Shown here in pieces: positions 57,003 through 64,000 of a stretch of 64,000 nt of DNA; the first letter of the stretch is position 1, and the number at the start of each line of letters is the position of its first letter. Below the pieces are notes generated by a model. The model did not search any database. It saw only the letters and a list, made by a program, of their open reading frames with translations, and was not told where the DNA came from. A program made the translations under genes and the position numbers. Source of the stretch: Jiangella alba (GTDB lineage Bacteria; Actinomycetota; Actinomycetes; Jiangellales; Jiangellaceae); NCBI RefSeq assembly GCF_900106035.1, contig NZ_FNUC01000003.1:1729501-1793500 (forward strand), read 5' to 3'.

Positions 57003-59597
57003 GTGACGGGGCACGCTGCCAGAACGACCGAGGGTGCGCGCGTGGACGGTGGCCGGGTGCGGCCGCCGGTCACCCGCCTGAGTCCGCCGCCGCACGCGTT
57101 CCCCGTCGTCGACCGGCACCGCCTGGCCGACGCCATCGGGGACGGGGTCCGCGGCACGCCGCTCACGCTGGTCCGCGCGCCCGCGGGGGCGGGGAAGACG
57201 GTGGCCGCGGCGACCTGGGCGGCCCAGCCAGCGTCGGCGGCCGCGCTGGCCGGCCCGCCCGCGTGGCTGACGCTCGACGAGGCCGACGAGCGGCCCGGCG
57301 CGTTCTGGCCGGACGTGGTCGCCGCCCTGGCCCGGGTGGGCGTGCACGTCGACGGCGGCGACGCCGCCGACCCGGCGCACGTCGACCGGCTCGCGGCCGG
57401 GCTGCTCGCGCACGACGCGCCGGTGGCGCTCGTGCTCGACCAGGCCGAACGCCTCACCGACCGCCGTGCCGGCCGTCAGCTGGACCAGCTGCTGCGGGCC
57501 GCCGCGCCGCGGTTCCGGCTGGTCCTGGTGACGCGCGCCGAGCCGGTGCTGCCGCTGCACCGCTACCTCCTGGACGCGACGGTGACCGAGGTCCGCTACG
57601 ACGACCTCGCCTTCACCCTGCCCGAGGTCGGCGCGCTGCTCGACCTGCACGGGGTGCGCACCCCGGAGCTGGCCCGGATCGTCGCCGAACGCACCGAGGG
57701 CTGGGCGGCCGGCGTCCGGTTCCTGGCGCTCGCGGCGCAGCAGCGGCCCGCCGGCGCCGCCGCCGAGGTCGCCCGCGCCGCCCTCGTGCCGGCCGGTTCG
57801 GCGCTGGCCGCGTACCTGGCCGCGGAGGTGCTCGAGGCACTGCCGCCGGACCACCTCGACTTCCTGGCCCGCGTCAGCGTCGCGGCCGAACTGCCGCCCG
57901 GCCTGGCCCGCGAGCTGACCGGGCGCGGCGACAGCGACCGGCTGCTGTCCGAGCTCGCCCGCGGCAACGCCTTCGTGCTGCCGGTGCCCGGCACGGCCGG
58001 CAGCTACCGGACGCACCCGCTGCTCCGCGCCCTGCTGGGCGCGGAGCTGGCCGACGAGAGCCCCGCGGCGGCCGCCGAGCTGCGCCGCCGGGCCGCCTAC
58101 TGGTTCGCCGGTGCGGGCCGCCTCGCCGCGGCGGTGGAGCAGCTCGTGGCCGCGGGGGACTGGGCCGGTGCGGCGGCGCTCCTCGTCGACGATGCCGCCC
58201 TCGCGCCGCTGCTGGTGCCGGGCGCGCCGCCGGAGCTGTCCCGGCGGCTGGAGCAGCTGCCCGACGACCTGGACGCTCCCGCCGTCGCGGTGCTGCGGGC
58301 GGCGCTCGCCGTCCGGCACGGCGACCCGAGCCGGGCAGCGCGCGAGCTGTCCCGGTGCGACGAGCACCTGGCCGCGGCCGGCGCCGGGCCGGCCCTGGCC
58401 GTCGCCGTCACCCGCACCATGCTGTCCGACGCGGTGGGCGACGCGGACGCGACGCTCGCGGCCGCGGGGCGCCTGCTGGACGCGCTCGGCTCGTCGTCCA
58501 CCGCGCGCGCGGGCCGGAACGACGAGCTGCGGGCGCTGGCGCTGCTCGCGGCCGGCACCGCGCGGCTGCGGTCCGGCGACCCCGCCGGCGCCCGTACCGA
58601 CCTGACCGCCGCGCTCGCCGCCACCGGGGACGACGGCGAGCGCGGCGGCCCGGCCGGCGGCCGCGACGGCGACGGCCGCGGCGGCCCGGACGGCGGCGCG
58701 GCCGCGGCGATCCGGCTGCGCGCCCTGGGGATGCTGGCGCTGGCCGAGGCCGGCCGGGGAGCACTGACGCGGGTCGCGGACCTCGCCGGCGCGGCCGACG
58801 AGCTGGCCGCCAGCTGCTCCGTCGCCGCCACGGACCGGCCCGCCGCCGCCCACCTGGCGCGCGCCTGGGTGGCGTCGCAGCGGCAGGACCTGACCGCCGC
58901 CGAGCACTGGCTGCGCCGGGCCCTCCGGGTGCCGGAGTGCCGCGCCGACGGGCTGCTGTCGTCGGTAGCGACGCTGCTGCAGGTGCGCCTGCGCCGCGAC
59001 CACGGCGACACCGAGGGCGCGCGGCGGCTCGCGGGCGCCGCCGGCGCCGGTCCGCCGTGGGTGCGGGCGCTGATCGACGCCGAGGCGGCCGGCGACGACA
59101 CCGCCACGGCGCCGCGCCCGGCCGGGATCGAGCCGGAGGCCGCCCGGGTCGAGCAATTGCTTCGGCACGCGCACGGCCAGCTCGGCCGGGGCGCCGCCGG
59201 AACCGGCCGGTCCGACGTCGTCCGGGCGCTGGCCCTGGCCCGGCGCGAGGGCTTGCGCCGCCCGTTCGCCCACCTCTCGCCGCGGGTCCGGCGGCTGATC
59301 CGGTCCGACGCGGCGGTGGCGGCGCGGGCGGACTGGTTGCGCCCGGCGCCGAGCCCGCCGCGTGGCCGCGCGGCCGGGCCGCAGACCGGCCCGCCGCCGG
59401 TCGGGCGGGCCCTGACCGACCGCGAACTGGAGGTGCTGCGGCACCTGTCGTCGCTGCTCACGACCGAGGAGGTCGCGGCCGCCATGTACATCTCCGTCAA
59501 CACCGTGCGCACGCACGTCCGCGGGATCCTGCACAAGCTGTCCGTGACGCGGCGCAACGAGGCGGTCCGCCGGGCCCGCCAGCTGGGCCTGGTCTGA
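57003..59597 (+). CDS. LuxR-family regulator of the MalT/LAL type
   Basis: An 864-residue regulator. The STAND-type ATPase (about 30-330) has Walker A LVRAPAGAGKTVAAATW and Walker B-like VALVLDQAERLTDR, and GWAAGVRFLALAAQQRPAGA. A long helical repeat region (about 330-790) follows; it holds a Gly/Asp/Arg low-complexity insert near 535-555. The C-terminal LuxR helix-turn-helix (about 800-864) has LTDRELEVLRHLSSLLTTEE and VNTVRTHVRGILHKLSVTRR. Such proteins bind an inducer and ATP, then activate nearby genes. GTG 57003 has GGGGTGAGG upstream. Only 10 bases separate it from cydA, so it may be in its operon or control it. Confidence 0.9.
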   Translation: MTGHAARTTEGARVDGGRVRPPVTRLSPPPHAFPVVDRHRLADAIGDGVRGTPLTLVRAPAGAGKTVAAATWAAQPASAAALAGPPAWLTLDEADERPGAFWPDVVAALARVGVHVDGGDAADPAHVDRLAAGLLAHDAPVALVLDQAERLTDRRAGRQLDQLLRAAAPRFRLVLVTRAEPVLPLHRYLLDATVTEVRYDDLAFTLPEVGALLDLHGVRTPELARIVAERTEGWAAGVRFLALAAQQRPAGAAAEVARAALVPAGSALAAYLAAEVLEALPPDHLDFLARVSVAAELPPGLARELTGRGDSDRLLSELARGNAFVLPVPGTAGSYRTHPLLRALLGAELADESPAAAAELRRRAAYWFAGAGRLAAAVEQLVAAGDWAGAAALLVDDAALAPLLVPGAPPELSRRLEQLPDDLDAPAVAVLRAALAVRHGDPSRAARELSRCDEHLAAAGAGPALAVAVTRTMLSDAVGDADATLAAAGRLLDALGSSSTARAGRNDELRALALLAAGTARLRSGDPAGARTDLTAALAATGDDGERGGPAGGRDGDGRGGPDGGAAAAIRLRALGMLALAEAGRGALTRVADLAGAADELAASCSVAATDRPAAAHLARAWVASQRQDLTAAEHWLRRALRVPECRADGLLSSVATLLQVRLRRDHGDTEGARRLAGAAGAGPPWVRALIDAEAAGDDTATAPRPAGIEPEAARVEQLLRHAHGQLGRGAAGTGRSDVVRALALARREGLRRPFAHLSPRVRRLIRSDAAVAARADWLRPAPSPPRGRAAGPQTGPPPVGRALTDRELEVLRHLSSLLTTEEVAAAMYISVNTVRTHVRGILHKLSVTRRNEAVRRARQLGLV

Positions 59598-59607
59598 GGC
59601 GCCGCCC

Positions 59608-61017
59608 ATGGGCTCCGGACTCGCCACGCTGGCCACCGTCGACCCCGTGCCGTGGGCACGCGGCCAGATGGCCTTCACGCTCGGCTTCCACATCATCCTG
59701 GTGCCGCTCGGGGTGTCGTGGGCCTTCCTCACCCTCATCGCGAACTACCGCGCCCTCAAGCACGACGACGGCGACGCGCTGCTGCTGGCCCAGCGGTGGT
59801 CGAGGTACATGGCCGTGACGTTCGCCGTCGGCGCGGTGACCGGCACCGTCCTGAGCTTCGAGTTCGGCCTGCTCTGGCCCCGGTTCATGGGCCAGTGGGG
59901 CGAGGCGTTCGGCATCCCGTTCATGTTCGAGGGGATCTTCTTCTTCACCGAGGCCATCTTCATCGCCATCTACATCTTCGGCTGGCGCCGGCTGCGGCCC
60001 TGGACGCACTTCTGGACCGGCGTCCCGATCGTGCTGGCCGGCATCTTCGGCAGCGCCTCCGTGGTCGCCGCCAACGCCTGGATGAACGCACCGGGCGGCT
60101 TCACGCTGGACGGCGACGGCAACATCGTCGACGTCGACCCGTGGAAGGTGATCTTCAACGACGCGATGCCGCTGCAGGCCGCCCACATGATCATCGCCGC
60201 CTATCTCGTCGGCGGGTTCCTGGTCGCGTCGGTGTACGCGACGGGGATGCTGCGCGGCCGCCGCGACCGCTACCACCGGGTCGGCTTCACCATCGCGTTC
60301 ACCGTCGCCGCGATCATGACGCCGATCCAGCTGGGCGTCGGCGACGCGCTGGCCCGCTGGGTCTACGACAACCAGCCGGCGAAGTTCGCCGCCATCGAAC
60401 TGGTCCCGGAGACCGCCAGCGACGTGCCCGAGACGCTGCTCGGGAGGCTGAACGACGACGGCACCGTCAGCGGCGGCATCGCGATCCCCGGCCTGGCGTC
60501 GTGGCTGTCCGACCCAGGCTCGGGCACGTCCACCGTGGTGCAGGGCCTCGACAGCTTCCCGGCGGACGAGCGGCCCACCACCCGGCAGGTGAACATCGTG
60601 CACCTGTCCTGGGACATCATGGTCGGGCTCGGGACACTGCTGTTCCTGCTCTCCGTCTGGTACGGCGTCGTCTGGGCGGTCCGCCGCCGGATGCCGCGGA
60701 GCAGGTGGTTCCTGCGCGCAGCCGCCGCGTCCGGGGTGCTGGCCGTCGTCACGATGGAGGCCGGCTGGGTCGTCACGGAGGTCGGCCGGCAGCCGTGGAT
60801 CGTCTACGGCCACATGAAGGTCGAGGACGCCGCCACCGGCAACACCGGCGTCTGGATCCTGTTCGTCGCCGTCGTGGTGCTCTACACCGCGCTCGGCGTG
60901 ACGACGGTGCTCGTGCTGCGCGGGATGAGCCGGCGCTGGCGGCGCGGCGACGGCGGCTCCGACGACGAAGCGCCCTACGGCCCGCGCGCGCCGGCCGAAC
61001 GGGAGGCGGCGCCGTGA
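59608..61017 (+). CDS. cydA: Cytochrome bd oxidase subunit I
   Basis: A 469-residue membrane subunit that oxidises quinol and carries hemes b558, b595 and d. Seen are the heme ligand His in LGFHIILVPLGVSW, the two Glu residues in FEGIFFFTEAIFIAIY, the b558 His in MPLQAAHMIIAAYLVGG, and the Met ligand in WDIMVGLGTLLF. The quinol-loop end EVGRQPWIVYGHMKVEDA is present with a short Q-loop. The ATG is preceded by GAGGCGCC. It overlaps cydB by 4 bases. No cydC or cydD, needed for assembly, is visible within the window. It gives low-oxygen or inhibitor-resistant respiration. Confidence 0.97.
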   Translation: MGSGLATLATVDPVPWARGQMAFTLGFHIILVPLGVSWAFLTLIANYRALKHDDGDALLLAQRWSRYMAVTFAVGAVTGTVLSFEFGLLWPRFMGQWGEAFGIPFMFEGIFFFTEAIFIAIYIFGWRRLRPWTHFWTGVPIVLAGIFGSASVVAANAWMNAPGGFTLDGDGNIVDVDPWKVIFNDAMPLQAAHMIIAAYLVGGFLVASVYATGMLRGRRDRYHRVGFTIAFTVAAIMTPIQLGVGDALARWVYDNQPAKFAAIELVPETASDVPETLLGRLNDDGTVSGGIAIPGLASWLSDPGSGTSTVVQGLDSFPADERPTTRQVNIVHLSWDIMVGLGTLLFLLSVWYGVVWAVRRRMPRSRWFLRAAAASGVLAVVTMEAGWVVTEVGRQPWIVYGHMKVEDAATGNTGVWILFVAVVVLYTALGVTTVLVLRGMSRRWRRGDGGSDDEAPYGPRAPAEREAAP

Positions 61018-62014
61018 GCACGGCGGTCGCCATCGTGCTGATGGCCGGGATCGTGGCCTATGCGGTCTTCGCCGGCGCCGACTTCGGGGCCGGCTTCTGG
61101 GACCTCGTCGCGGGCGGCGCCGAACGCGGCGCCCGGCCGCGCGCCGTCATCGAGCACTCGATCGGGCCGGTGTGGGAGGCCAACCACGTGTGGCTGATCT
61201 TCGTGTTCGCGGTGCTGTGGACGTCGTTCTCGCAAGGCTACGCGTCGATCACGCTGACGCTGTTCGTGCCGCTGGCCATCGCGGCCCTCGGCATCGTGCT
61301 GCGCGGCGCCGGCTTCGCGTTCCGGAAGTCGGTCGATCGCCTGGCGTACCGCCGGGTCTTCGGCGCGGCGTTCGCGCTGTCCTCGGTGATCGTGCCGTAC
61401 GCGCTGGGCGCGATCGCCGGCGGCATCGCGTCGGGCCGGGTGCCGGCGGGCGGGCGGGCCGGCGACCCGGTGTCCAGCTGGGTCAACCCGACGTCCGTCC
61501 TCGGCGGCGTGCTGGCGGTCGCGGCCGTCGCCTACCTGGCCGCCGCCTACCTCGTCTGGGACGCACGGCGGCTGGGCGACGCGACGATGGCGGCGTACTT
61601 CCGCCGCCGCGCGGTGGCCGCCGCGGTCGCCGTCGCCGTCATCGCCGCGGCCGGGGTGTTCGTGCTGCGCGCCGACGCGGAGTACGTGTTCGACGGGCTG
61701 ACGGGACGGGCGCTGCCGCTGGTGATCCTGAGCGTCGCCTGCGGCGCCGGCGCCCTGGTGCTGCTGGTCCGCGACGCCGCGCGCGGCGGCCGGCTGCTGG
61801 CCGTCGGCGCGGTCGCGAGCATCGTCGCCGCATGGGGCGTCGCGCAGTGGCCCTACCTGCTGCCCGAGAGCCTGAAGGTGTCCGCGGCCGCCGCGCCCGA
61901 CGCCACCCTGATCACCGTCCTGGTCGTCGTCGGGCTCGCCGCGATCGTCGTGGTGCCCGGCTTCATCGTCCTCTACGTCCTGGACCAGCGCGGACTTCTA
62001 CCCGAGGAGGGCTC

Positions 62015-62018
<4 letters not shown>
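61014..62018 (+). CDS. cydB: Cytochrome bd oxidase subunit II
   Basis: A 334-residue subunit that pairs with CydA. The start IVAYAVFAGADFGAGFWDLV and the EHSIGPVWEANHVWLIFVFA motif are diagnostic, as is FRKSVDRLAYRRVFGAAFAL in the middle. About eight to nine membrane helices are seen; the last, IVVVPGFIVLYVLDQRGLLP, has the usual LD...RG end. GTG 61014 overlaps the cydA stop (GTGA), and its own stop overlaps the GH15 start (ATGA), so the three genes are coupled. Assignment is secure. Confidence 0.97.
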
Positions 62019-63879
<1,861 letters not shown>

Positions 63880-63883
<4 letters not shown>

Positions 63884-64000
63884 GCGGGAGCGCGGACCGC
63901 GTGCTCGTCCTCGGCGGCGGGCTGGCCGGGGTCGCCTGTGCCCGCCGGCTGGCCGAGGACGGCGTCGGTGTGACGCTGGTCGACCGCAACGACTACCACC
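63880..64000 (+). CDS. NADH dehydrogenase-like FAD oxidoreductase (3' partial)
   Basis: The first 40 residues of a flavoprotein. It starts GTG 63880, overlapping the GH15 stop, and reads VLVLGGGLAGVACARRLAED followed by VGVTLVDRNDYH. The Rossmann GxGxxG motif is here GGGLAG, and the second strand ending in Asp plus DRNDYH is that of type II NADH dehydrogenases and related disulfide oxidoreductases. It would feed electrons into the quinone pool that the adjacent cytochrome bd oxidises. The remainder lies beyond the window, so the family choice is likely but not final. Confidence 0.8.

Noticed and set aside
56691-59738. A 1015-codon minus-strand open frame opposite the LAL regulator
   Set aside because: Same reason: antisense shadow, biased composition, no motif, no ribosome site.

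Overview
The window is a very GC-rich, densely packed stretch of actinobacterial chromosome with 65 protein-coding loci, two of them cut by the window edges. The evidence is extreme third-position GC, frequent GTG starts, Ku with a Lys/Ala tail, two-residue Tat and lipobox signals, F420-type LLM and PPOX-fold enzymes, ROK- and LAL-type regulators and TctABC. A filamentous actinomycete such as a Jiangella relative would fit, but that is an inference. I see no tRNA, rRNA, CRISPR array, transposase or phage gene, and no gap longer than about 300 bases.

Layout. 1-5.4 kb: end of Ku, a small secreted lectin-like protein, a Nudix-NYN protein with a DUF6328 membrane protein, a membrane protein, and a SigE-family sigma factor with its membrane-anchored partner. 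5.6-12.3 kb: a frame-shifted SGNH lipoprotein, a P-loop kinase fused to an F420-type oxidoreductase, and an iron-uptake patch (substrate-binding protein, siderophore-interacting reductase, AraC regulator) around an IdeR-type iron box. 12.3-17.1 kb: one five-gene minus-strand operon, VanX-like dipeptidase, alanine racemase, D-Ala ligase, histidine kinase and NarL-type response regulator. A 52-bp palindrome is built into the end of the racemase. 17-30.7 kb: PhoD, PCD/VOC fusion, DinB and hydrolase genes, an E. coli-type argG, ArsR/SRPBCC/epoxide hydrolase genes, and a LysR/flavoprotein pair. 30.8-35.1 kb: a FecBCD-type importer with two methyltransferases and a Fur/Nur-like palindrome. 35.2-43.4 kb: an alpha-galactoside locus (ROK repressor, GH97, ABC importer without ATPase, GH36). 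43.4-47.8 kb: hydrolases and an ECF42/DGPF/VOC operon. 47.9-53.4 kb: TctABC with a divergent CitAB-type two-component system. 53.5-57 kb: a beta-helix lipoprotein and three membrane proteins. 57-64 kb: a large LAL regulator, then cydA-cydB-GH15-NDH2, the last gene cut by the window end.

Two genome-style features recur. At least eleven genes have a TANNNT-like -10 hexamer 6-7 bases before the start codon and no Shine-Dalgarno, so they are probably read as leaderless mRNAs. Their operators (IdeR, ArgR, ArsR, ROK) lie on these promoters. There are also at least four long palindromes of three sequence types: one inside the alr reading frame, one where the start of a hydrolase gene should be, and two related 37-bp copies between genes. 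They look like dispersed REP-like elements.

The best candidates for a little-described system are the VanX-Alr-Ddl operon carrying its own NarL-type two-component system, and the FecBCD-methyltransferase operon.
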